Shown piece after piece: positions 1-4,459 of a DNA stretch of 5,288 nt. The DNA comes from Treponema sp. GTDB lineage: Bacteria > Spirochaetota > Spirochaetia > Treponematales > Breznakiellaceae. The translations under genes were made by a program, and so were the position numbers. The notes under the pieces were generated by a model. That model made no database searches. It was not told the origin of the DNA and worked only from the letters and a program-made list of their open reading frames with translations. Where the stretch lies: the NCBI GenBank assembly GCA_031278755.1, contig JAITJV010000299.1:1-5288 (forward strand). Reading direction: 5' to 3'. The stretch's first letter is position 1. Every line of letters starts with the position of its first letter.

Positions 1-1
1 T

Positions 2-514
2 GTGGTTAACAATTACGGGCTGGAAGGAAAACACTACACCAAACAGGGCGGCAAGATTGTTCCCACCGCCGAGGGCGGGGACAACCTTAAATGGGCGGTA
101 TACTACCGGAACATGTTCCTTCCCGAAGACTGGTACGGCGTGTACGGCGTGGAAGCTAAATGGGCGGAATACCTGTACCCCAGTGAACGCCATTCCGTAG
201 GCTACAAGGATTTCAATCCGGTTGAATTCATGGCGCAGACCGCCGATAACGTGGCCCTGCAGAATGAACTCTACGAAACCATCATCGACCAGTATTTCAT
301 CAAGGCCGTTACCGGCGAGGTTCCCCTTACGCGGGATTCTTTTAACGCCATGATTCGGCAGTGGCGCGGCGCCGGCGGACAGCTGCTTGAAGATACTTAC
401 ACCAAACAATGGACCGATATGGGATCCCCCGATTTCTCCAATCTCTATGTTTCATTCCTTCCCGCGAACCATCCTGAGTATACCGGGAAGTATCTCTGGG
501 ACGGGCATGAATAG
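2..514 (+). CDS. Extracellular solute-binding protein of an ABC transporter, C-terminal part (5' end outside window)
   Basis: The reading frame is open from the window edge to a TAG stop; the GTG at position 2 is probably an internal Val codon, so about 170 C-terminal residues are visible. The text resembles the C-terminal lobe of the large (about 500-residue) LplA-like or family 1 solute-binding lipoproteins that deliver sugars or oligosaccharides to an ABC permease outside the membrane. Matching parts are the opening GLEGKHYT (typical G(I/L)EG.HYT), the helix segment around residues 80-108 ending in TGEVPL, and the QWRGAGG turn at about 120-126, which matches the family's QWnklGG. The signal peptide and lipobox would lie upstream, out of view. 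The gene converges on amrA across only 44 nt. The ligand cannot be read from this part, and no permease genes are in view. Confidence 0.8.
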   Translation: MVNNYGLEGKHYTKQGGKIVPTAEGGDNLKWAVYYRNMFLPEDWYGVYGVEAKWAEYLYPSERHSVGYKDFNPVEFMAQTADNVALQNELYETIIDQYFIKAVTGEVPLTRDSFNAMIRQWRGAGGQLLEDTYTKQWTDMGSPDFSNLYVSFLPANHPEYTGKYLWDGHE

Positions 515-532
515 AAAGCGGGTTCAGCCGGC

Positions 533-556
533 GGCGCTTGTATTTTCAACGGCGCC
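533..556. terminator. Candidate hairpin between convergent genes
   Basis: GGCGC at 533-537 pairs with GCGCC at 552-556, and TTG at 538-540 can continue the stem with CAA at 547-549 across a 2-nt bulge; the loop is TATTTT. It sits between the stop codons of the binding-protein gene and amrA, where a two-way terminator would be expected. No clear T-tract follows on either strand, so the call is weak. Confidence 0.25.
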
Positions 557-558
557 CT

Positions 559-1116
559 TCATTCCCCGAATACGGCCGCGGTAAAGGTGCGGAGTTCCGC
601 ATCGGGGGCGCCGCAGGAACCGGCGGGGAGTCCCGCCTTGACGCAGATGTAGTCAAGGTACTCGTCAAGGCTCCAGCCCTGTTCGACGGGAACTTGCGGC
701 AGGAGCACCCCCGAACGGCATCCCCGCGTAAGGTAAAGGCCGTGGACTCCCACTTTAACCTGGCGGGGATCGGGGCAGGGGCTCATGGGTGAAAGCGCGG
801 AAATTTCTATGCTGCACTGTTCCAGTTCTCCGGGTCCGAGGGGGGGAAAGCGGGGATCGCCGAAGGCCGCTTCGAGGGCCATGGCGCGAACCGTTTCCCT
901 GAGGGGAAGGCTCGCGCTCATCCTCCCTATGCAGCCGCGGAGGTTTTTCCCCTTGTGGAGGGTAACAAACGCCCCGCAGGGTTTGTCAAGGGCGGAACCT
1001 GCGCCCGCGCTTGCGCCGCTGTATACGGGTTTTCTGTTTTCAAGTTTTGCGGCTATTGTTTCCCGCGCTTCCGCAAGGAGGAGCGTCCGTTCTTCATCGT
1101 TTATGGTAAAATCCAT
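559..1116 (-). CDS. amrA: AMMECR1-domain protein (AmmeMemoRadiSam system protein A)
   Basis: The 185-residue product has the length and motifs of the bacterial and archaeal AMMECR1 family: LRGCIG at residues 59-64, the FGDPRFPPL block at about 85-93, and VGVHGLYL followed by SGVLLPQVPVEQGW at about 122-148. In many genomes this protein is encoded with a Memo-like protein (AmrB) and a radical SAM enzyme (AmrS), giving the AmmeMemoRadiSam system. Its biochemical role is not settled, and a part in tRNA/RNA or radical-linked modification is only a proposal. No partner gene is visible here. The ATG at 1116 is preferred because the N-terminal helix (residues 7-25) fits the family start. It has no Shine-Dalgarno, but a TATAAT lies six bases upstream, suggesting a leaderless message. 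The gene is divergent from azlC. The family call is firm; the function is open. Confidence 0.93.
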   Translation of the reverse strand: MDFTINDEERTLLLAEARETIAAKLENRKPVYSGASAGAGSALDKPCGAFVTLHKGKNLRGCIGRMSASLPLRETVRAMALEAAFGDPRFPPLGPGELEQCSIEISALSPMSPCPDPRQVKVGVHGLYLTRGCRSGVLLPQVPVEQGWSLDEYLDYICVKAGLPAGSCGAPDAELRTFTAAVFGE

Positions 1117-1122
1117 GTGTTC

Positions 1123-1151
1123 ATTATAATACCTATGGGCCGCGAACGCTA
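1123..1151 (-). promoter_or_regulatory. Predicted promoter of amrA, -10 box against the start codon
   Basis: Read on the minus strand, a perfect TATAAT occupies 1128-1123, and six bases (GAACAC) separate it from the ATG at 1116. At 17-nt spacing the -35 hexamer would be TAGCGT (1151-1146), a poor match, so the promoter rests mainly on the -10. Transcription would begin at or next to the start codon. There is no purine-rich ribosome site at a usable distance. Confidence 0.5.
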
Positions 1152-1167
1152 TCCGGTTATGCCGGGT
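1151..1167. promoter_or_regulatory. Imperfect palindrome in the divergent amrA/azlC region
   Basis: ATCCGG (1151-1156), a 5-nt centre TTATG, and CCGGGT (1162-1167) form an inverted repeat with one mismatch. It lies just upstream of the azlC -35 box and covers the position of the weak amrA -35. This is a reasonable place for a shared regulator to bind, but the symmetry is short and could be chance in GC-rich DNA. Confidence 0.2.
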
Positions 1168-1172
1168 TGTGT

Positions 1173-1201
1173 TTGACAGGATTTCCCTTTAAGGGTACAA
1201 T
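1173..1201 (+). promoter_or_regulatory. Strong sigma-70-type promoter of azlCD
   Basis: A perfect TTGACA (1173-1178), a 17-nt spacer and TACAAT (1196-1201, one mismatch to TATAAT) form a near-consensus promoter. Transcription is expected to start around 1208, about four bases before the azlC ATG at 1212. This excludes the earlier in-frame TTG at 1167, which lies upstream of the -35 box and would not be transcribed, and it predicts a leaderless azlC message. Confidence 0.8.
1185..1195. promoter_or_regulatory. Palindrome CCCTTTAAGGG in the azlC promoter spacer (operator candidate)
   Basis: CCCTT and AAGGG are perfect inverted arms around a single T. The palindrome lies between the -35 and -10 boxes and directly abuts the -10. 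A nearly identical sequence occurs at the same relative place upstream of gatC (2343-2353). It is not transcribed from this promoter, so any role would be at the DNA level, as an operator or as part of the promoter. No known regulator is assigned. Confidence 0.4.
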
Positions 1202-1211
1202 TCGTTTCTCC

Positions 1212-1976
1212 ATGAGGCGTCCGGTTTCCCCCTCTGTTTTCCGCGCGGCGTTAAAATATTCGGTTCCCGTTCTTCTTGGGTATACCACCATAGGAACCGC
1301 TTTCGGCCTTCTCCTTGTTGACGCAGGTTACCCCTGGTGGCTCGCGCCCGTGATGAGTACAGTCATGTACGCGGGGGCGGGGCAGTACATCGCCGTCGGC
1401 CTCTTTGCCGCGGGAGCCTCCCTGTGGGAAGCCGCGCTGGTGCAGCTTGTGGTGAACGCGCGGCATATTGCCTACGGCCTTTCCATGCTGAAGCGTTTCC
1501 GGAAAGCGGGGCCGTTCCGCTTTTACCTTGTCTACGCCCTTACCGATGAAACATTCGCCCTGCTTTCGTCCATGCCTCCGCCTGAACGCGGGGCGGAAGA
1601 CGAGGGCGGCCGTTCCCGTTTTATGTTTTACGCGGCCCTCCTCAATCAGTTGTACTGGGTTTCCGGTTCCGTTGCAGGCGCGCTGGCGGGTTCCCTTATT
1701 CCCTTTGACGCTTCGGGCGTAGGTTTTGCCCTGACCGCCCTCTTTGTGGTTCTCATGGTTGATCAGGTTTTTCCCGCCGTCCGCAATGTCCGGGACGGTC
1801 CAACGCGGAAGGGGACGCGCACGCCTTCCCATGTCTTTATCGTTTCCGCCCTTGCGGCCGTTCTGGCTTTCTTTATTCTTCCCGATCGCGCCGCGCTGCT
1901 TGCCGCCATGGCCGTTTCGCTTCTTGTATCCGGGATCATTGAAAAATCGAAAAAGAAAGAGAGGGGTGAATGTTAA
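1212..1976 (+). CDS. azlC: AzlC-family large subunit of a branched-chain amino acid exporter
   Basis: The predicted product is a 254-residue inner-membrane protein with several hydrophobic segments (about 15-37, 44-80, 130-152, 159-180 and 207-241). AzlC-family signatures are YAGAGQYI at 53-60, VNARHIAYGLS at 81-91, TDETFAL at 111-117 and the LLNQLYWVSGSVAGALAG block at 133-150. With the small partner AzlD it forms an exporter; characterised relatives such as BrnFE export isoleucine, leucine, valine and methionine, and AzlCD was linked to azaleucine resistance. The exact substrate here is inferred. The ATG at 1212 is chosen because it is the only usable start after the promoter and matches the family N-terminus. 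It lacks a Shine-Dalgarno. The basic, charged C-terminus overlaps the start of azlD by 7 nt, implying translational coupling. Confidence 0.92.
   Translation: MRRPVSPSVFRAALKYSVPVLLGYTTIGTAFGLLLVDAGYPWWLAPVMSTVMYAGAGQYIAVGLFAAGASLWEAALVQLVVNARHIAYGLSMLKRFRKAGPFRFYLVYALTDETFALLSSMPPPERGAEDEGGRSRFMFYAALLNQLYWVSGSVAGALAGSLIPFDASGVGFALTALFVVLMVDQVFPAVRNVRDGPTRKGTRTPSHVFIVSALAAVLAFFILPDRAALLAAMAVSLLVSGIIEKSKKKERGEC
1957..1966 (+). promoter_or_regulatory. Ribosome binding site of azlD inside the azlC 3' end
   Basis: The purine run AAGAGAGGGG in the last codons of azlC lies three bases before the azlD ATG at 1970 (spacing is longer if the AGAGG core is used). It supports this start and coupled translation of the two subunits. 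It contrasts with azlC itself, which has no such site. Confidence 0.6.
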
Positions 1977-2317
1977 GGGCGGGACAGGCGGCGGGCCTTA
2001 CCTTCGTCATGGGGCTGGTGATCCTCTTTTGCCGGGTTTTCCCCTTCCTGTTTTTCCGTAACACGCAGGATCGCGGCGCGCGCCGGGACGCTTTTCTTTC
2101 ATTTGTGGAACATACCGCGCCCCAGGCCGCCATGACCGTGCTGGCTTTTAACGCCGTTGCGGGCTTTTTCAGGTCCGGCGTGGAAACGGGCTTCCCGGCT
2201 CTGGCGGCGGCCCTGTTTACCGCCCTTATCCACCTCCGGAAACGGAATTTCCTTCTTTCAATCTGCGGGGGAACCGCCCTGTATATCATTCTTCAGCGCA
2301 TTGTTCAATCCGGCTGA
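1970..2317 (+). CDS. azlD: AzlD-family small subunit of a branched-chain amino acid exporter
   Basis: This is a 115-residue hydrophobic protein of typical AzlD size. Family features are the N-terminal membrane segment followed by CRVFPFLFF at about 21-29 (family: R.lPf.lf), a basic stretch, a middle segment with PQAAMTVLAFNAV at about 51-63, and the C-terminal GGTALYIILQRIV at about 99-111. AzlD is the obligate small partner of AzlC in export of branched-chain amino acids across the inner membrane. Its start overlaps the azlC stop by 7 nt, so the two are co-transcribed and probably translationally coupled at near-equal amounts. No terminator is recognisable between its stop and the gatC promoter 12 nt later, so some read-through into gatCAB is possible. 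Confidence 0.88.
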   Translation: MLRAGQAAGLTFVMGLVILFCRVFPFLFFRNTQDRGARRDAFLSFVEHTAPQAAMTVLAFNAVAGFFRSGVETGFPALAAALFTALIHLRKRNFLLSICGGTALYIILQRIVQSG

Positions 2318-2329
2318 GGTTCTCTCACG

Positions 2330-2358
2330 TTGACATTACAGGCCCTTTATGGGAAAAT
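2330..2358 (+). promoter_or_regulatory. Predicted promoter of gatC(AB)
   Basis: A perfect TTGACA (2330-2335) is followed after 17 nt by GAAAAT (2353-2358, four of six to TATAAT). Expected transcription start is about 2365, two bases before the ATG at 2367. The -10 is weaker than in the azlC promoter, but the whole arrangement resembles it. The promoter gives gatCAB a transcription start separate from azlCD. Confidence 0.6.
2343..2353. promoter_or_regulatory. Palindrome-like CCCTTTATGGG in the gatC promoter spacer
   Basis: This 11-mer matches the azlC spacer palindrome (1185-1195) at 10 of 11 positions and sits 7 nt after TTGACA, against 6 nt at azlC. Its arms CCC and GGG are symmetric around TTTAT. 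The upstream in-frame ATG at 2349 falls inside it, so that codon is probably not a start. Confidence 0.4.
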
Positions 2359-2366
2359 CGGTTTAC

Positions 2367-2705
2367 ATGAAAATTGAAGATCTCAGGGAGACTGCGGCGC
2401 TGGCCCGCCTTAATATGGATGAAAAAGAACTCGCCGCCGCTTTTCCCGCATTTGAGCAGATGCTTGAGTATTTTGCCGCCATGCAGGCGGCCGACAGGGA
2501 CGGAGCCGGCGCGGCGGGTTCCGGCGTTTCCGGCGGGGGCGGGGCGCTTTCAGGCCTTTCCGCGGTATCCAAAACCGTCGCTTCCGCTTATTTCCGGCCC
2601 GATGACGCCGCCGGCCCCGCGGGTGATTCAGATCTGAATGAACGCCTGCTTGATAACGCCGGCGGGCGGGACGGCCGTTTTCTGGTGATTCCCAACGTTC
2701 TTTGA
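2367..2705 (+). CDS. gatC: Glutamyl-tRNA(Gln)/aspartyl-tRNA(Asn) amidotransferase subunit C
   Basis: GatC is the small belt-like subunit that wraps around GatA and GatB and stabilises the cytoplasmic GatCAB complex. The 112-residue product shows the family pattern: MKIEDLRETAALARLNM at the N-terminus (family: i..va.LArL.l), an amphipathic helix to about residue 42, FRPDD at 76-80 (family: lReD), and the closing GRFLVIPNVL at 103-112 (family: g.f.vP.vl). Between these, residues about 43-65 are almost only Gly, Ala and Ser, making it somewhat longer than the usual 95-100 residues. The ATG at 2367 is preferred over 2349 because it gives the standard N-terminus and the earlier ATG lies within the promoter spacer; if 2349 were used the protein would gain six residues. 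It has no Shine-Dalgarno. It is followed by gatA and gatB. Confidence 0.9.
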   Translation: MKIEDLRETAALARLNMDEKELAAAFPAFEQMLEYFAAMQAADRDGAGAAGSGVSGGGGALSGLSAVSKTVASAYFRPDDAAGPAGDSDLNERLLDNAGGRDGRFLVIPNVL

Positions 2706-2759
2706 TTCGTTGCGAAGGGTCCGTACCCGGGAACTTTTTTCGCGGGGGCGTGGGCGTGG

Positions 2760-2817
2760 ACCCTGAGTTACATACCTTACAGGAACGGCATACCCCGCGC
2801 ACGGCGGGGTTGTTGAT
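2760..2817. repeat. Hairpin repeat element, copy 1
   Basis: The element reads ATACCTTA (2772-2779), GAAC (2783-2786), CATACC (2789-2794), a stem, and TGTTGAT (2811-2817). ACCCCGC (2792-2798) pairs perfectly with GCGGGGT (2804-2810) around a 5-nt loop, and CA/TG can add two pairs beyond a bulged T. Every block recurs in copy 2. The upstream ACCC at 2760 also lines up with copy 2 at a constant 109-nt offset; 24 of 35 positions match over 2760-2794. Confidence 0.6.
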
Positions 2818-2826
2818 CCGTGTTGA

Positions 2827-2872
2827 GGGTTTCACCCCGCGGCTCTGCCGCGGCTATAAAAGTATGAAACCC
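2827..2872. repeat. Nested inverted repeat between the two hairpin copies
   Basis: Outer arms GGGTTTCA (2827-2834) and TGAAACCC (2865-2872) are perfect 8-bp complements. Inside them CCGCGGC (2837-2843) and GCCGCGG (2847-2853) form a perfect 7-bp stem with a TCT loop. The 3' side has an unpaired 11-nt AT-rich stretch (2854-2864). No T-tract follows, so it does not look like an intrinsic terminator. Confidence 0.65.
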
Positions 2873-2931
2873 GAATACAAATACCTTATGAGAACAACAT
2901 ACCGCGTGGTTCCGCCGCGCGGTATGTTGAT
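2869..2931. repeat. Hairpin repeat element, copy 2
   Basis: This carries the same ordered blocks as copy 1: ATACCTTA (2881-2888), GAAC (2892-2895), CATACC (2898-2903) and TGTTGAT (2925-2931). Arms 2895-2906 and 2918-2929 are perfect 12-bp complements, and one G-U plus two G-C pairs extend the stem to 15 pairs with a 5-nt loop at 2910-2914. The element ends 8 nt before the gatA ribosome site. Confidence 0.65.
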
Positions 2932-2938
2932 TGTCTGC

Positions 2939-2942
2939 GGAG
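2939..2942 (+). promoter_or_regulatory. Ribosome binding site deciding the gatA start
   Basis: GGAG at 2939-2942 is 7 nt before ATG 2950 but only 1 nt before the in-frame GTG at 2944. This spacing selects the ATG. There is no other ATG, GTG or TTG in this frame back to the stop at 2857. Confidence 0.65.
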
Positions 2943-2949
2943 TGTGTGC

Positions 2950-4458
2950 ATGAGATTGCCCGACGGGTTTTTATCATATTGTAATGAATGGGAAGAAAGG
3001 ATAGGCGCCTTTATCGAATTTGCCCCTGACGGCCCCAAAACGGACGAGGGGGACGGCGGCGCGGGAAGCGCGGCTTCCACCTCGGAAAGCGCGGCAGCGG
3101 TGGCAGGGTTTCCCTTTGCCGTCAAAGACAACATCGCGGTAAAGGGTTTTTCCCTCACCTGCGGATCAAAACTCCTTGCGAATTTCCGCTCCCCCTACAC
3201 GGCGACTGCTGTGGGCAAACTCCAGACAGCCGGGGCTTCCGTCATAGGAAAAACCAACCTCGACGAATTCGGCATGGGGTCTTCCACGGACAATTCCGCG
3301 CTGAAAAAAACAAACAACCCCTGGGATACAAGCCGCGTTCCCGGCGGTTCCTCAGGCGGATCGGCCGCCGCCGTCGCGGCGGGGATAGTTCCCTTCGCGT
3401 TGGGGACCGACACCGGCGGCTCCATACGGGAACCGGCGGCCTTCTGCGGGGTAGTGGGGCTTAAGCCCACATACGGGGCGGTTTCGCGTTTCGGCCTTGT
3501 CGCCTATGCGTCAAGCCTTGAATGCGCCGGCGTGATCGCCGATACGGTGTCCCGCTGCAGGGCGGTTTTTTCGATAATACGGGGAAGGGACCCCATGGAT
3601 GAAACTACTCAGGATCCTCCCCCAAACGCTCCGCCGCTTTACGGAAGCAAACCTGGGTCAAAGTGCGTGATAGGGGTTCTTTCACCGGAGGCCATCGCGC
3701 GGGCGGCGGCTTCCACCGTCGAAAGCGAAAGACTTGACGCCGCGGTCCAGGCCGCCGTGCTTGAAGACGAAGTGCGCCGCGCCTTTGACGCCTCAAGGGA
3801 GCGTCTCGCCGGCCTTGGATACAAACTTGTTGATGTTGAAGTTCCCGCCCTGAAATACGGCGTTCCCGCATACTACACCATTGCCACCGCGGAGGCGAGC
3901 GCCAATCTGGCCCGCTTTGACAGCGTGCGCTACGGCGTGCGCCCCGGATTTGCTGAAAACGCCGACGATCTTGTAGACAGGGCGCGGGACGCCGGATTCG
4001 GCCCCGAGGTAAAACTCCGCATACTCCTTGGCACCTTTGTTCTCCGTTCCGGTTTTCAGGATCGCTACTACCTCAGGGCGCAGCGGATCAGGGCGGGTAT
4101 AAAAAAAAGTTTCGAGTCTCTTTTGGGCGGGGACGGTTACGGGGACGGCGCCGGTACGGAATGCAACGCGAAGTGCGGCGCCGTTCTTCTTCCCGTATTT
4201 CCCACGAGGGCCTTCGGCAGGGGGCCGAGCGCCCTTTCGGCCTTTGCGCAGAAGGCGGCCGATCTGTACACCTGCTGCGCCAACCTTGCAGGGCTTCCCG
4301 CCCTGTCCTTTCCCGTTTCCGTGGAAGGAGGCCTTCCCGTCGGCGTTCAGCTTTTGGGCGGGGCCTTTGCCGAAGGAACCCTTCTTGATATAGCGGAAGA
4401 ATATGAAAGCCGCTATCCCTTCCCCCATCCTCCCGGATACAGGGCTTTCTGGAGCTGA
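2950..4458 (+). CDS. gatA: Glutamyl-tRNA(Gln)/aspartyl-tRNA(Asn) amidotransferase subunit A
   Basis: GatA is the glutaminase of GatCAB: it hydrolyses glutamine and passes ammonia to GatB. The 502-residue product is an amidase-signature protein with a full Ser-cisSer-Lys triad: Lys59 in FAVKDN, Ser134 in PGGSSGGSAA and nucleophile Ser158 in DTGGSIREP. Other family blocks are GKTNLDEFGMGSST at 100-113, GLKPTYGAVSRFGLVAYASS at 170-189, EASANLARFDSVRYG at 315-329, LRILLGTFVLRSG at 357-369 and CCANLAGLPALSFPV at 442-456. The catalytic lysine is at 59 instead of near 79 as in Staphylococcus aureus GatA, so the first helix is missing. Extra Ala/Gly/Asp-rich stretches occur at about 31-52, 248-268 and 393-408. 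The protein looks functional. The stop is one base from the gatB start, indicating tight co-translation; the 244-nt spacer upstream is atypical. Confidence 0.96.
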   Translation: MRLPDGFLSYCNEWEERIGAFIEFAPDGPKTDEGDGGAGSAASTSESAAAVAGFPFAVKDNIAVKGFSLTCGSKLLANFRSPYTATAVGKLQTAGASVIGKTNLDEFGMGSSTDNSALKKTNNPWDTSRVPGGSSGGSAAAVAAGIVPFALGTDTGGSIREPAAFCGVVGLKPTYGAVSRFGLVAYASSLECAGVIADTVSRCRAVFSIIRGRDPMDETTQDPPPNAPPLYGSKPGSKCVIGVLSPEAIARAAASTVESERLDAAVQAAVLEDEVRRAFDASRERLAGLGYKLVDVEVPALKYGVPAYYTIATAEASANLARFDSVRYGVRPGFAENADDLVDRARDAGFGPEVKLRILLGTFVLRSGFQDRYYLRAQRIRAGIKKSFESLLGGDGYGDGAGTECNAKCGAVLLPVFPTRAFGRGPSALSAFAQKAADLYTCCANLAGLPALSFPVSVEGGLPVGVQLLGGAFAEGTLLDIAEEYESRYPFPHPPGYRAFWS

Positions 4459-4459
4459 T

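Larger units (their letters stand above)
2706..2949. other. Structured spacer between gatC and gatA, rich in palindromes
   Basis: This 244-nt gap is unusual because gatCAB genes commonly sit close together. One frame (2702-2953) is open throughout, but its peptide has no recognisable domain and simply reads through the inverted repeats, so it is not called as a gene. The gap contains two diverged copies of a hairpin element (2760-2817 and 2869-2931) and a nested inverted repeat (2827-2872), listed separately. No convincing promoter for gatA was found. The simplest reading is intergenic repeat DNA inserted into the operon; a structured leader RNA acting on gatA is the alternative. Confidence 0.65.

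Noticed and set aside
1167..1211. TTG at 1167 as azlC start, giving 15 extra residues
   Set aside because: It lies upstream of the -35 box of the near-consensus promoter and would not be on the transcript; the extra residues do not match the family.
1251..1832. Minus-strand open frame of 193 codons opposite azlC
   Set aside because: It is antisense to a clear membrane-protein gene, has an Arg/Gly/Lys-rich translation typical of shadow frames, and shows no family motifs.
2109..2118. Sequence ACATACCGCG in azlD that also occurs in hairpin copy 2 (2897-2906)
   Set aside because: Matches of about this length are expected by chance in 5 kb, the flanks do not align, and this one is inside conserved coding sequence without the hairpin.
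2712..2743. Possible intrinsic terminator after gatC (short GGGT/ACCC hairpin, later six Ts at 2735-2740)
   Set aside because: The stem is only 4 bp and is separated from the T run by six bases; stopping here would also cut gatA and gatB off from their only convincing promoter.
2855..2881. TATAAA (2855-2860) and TACAAA (2876-2881) as -10 boxes of a gatA promoter
   Set aside because: Neither has a recognisable -35 hexamer at 16-18 nt, and both fall within or beside the inverted repeat.
2702..2953. Open reading frame of 83 codons covering the gatC-gatA spacer
   Set aside because: Its sequence is just the translation of the palindromic repeats, it has no ribosome site or known domain, and it overlaps the gatA start in another frame.
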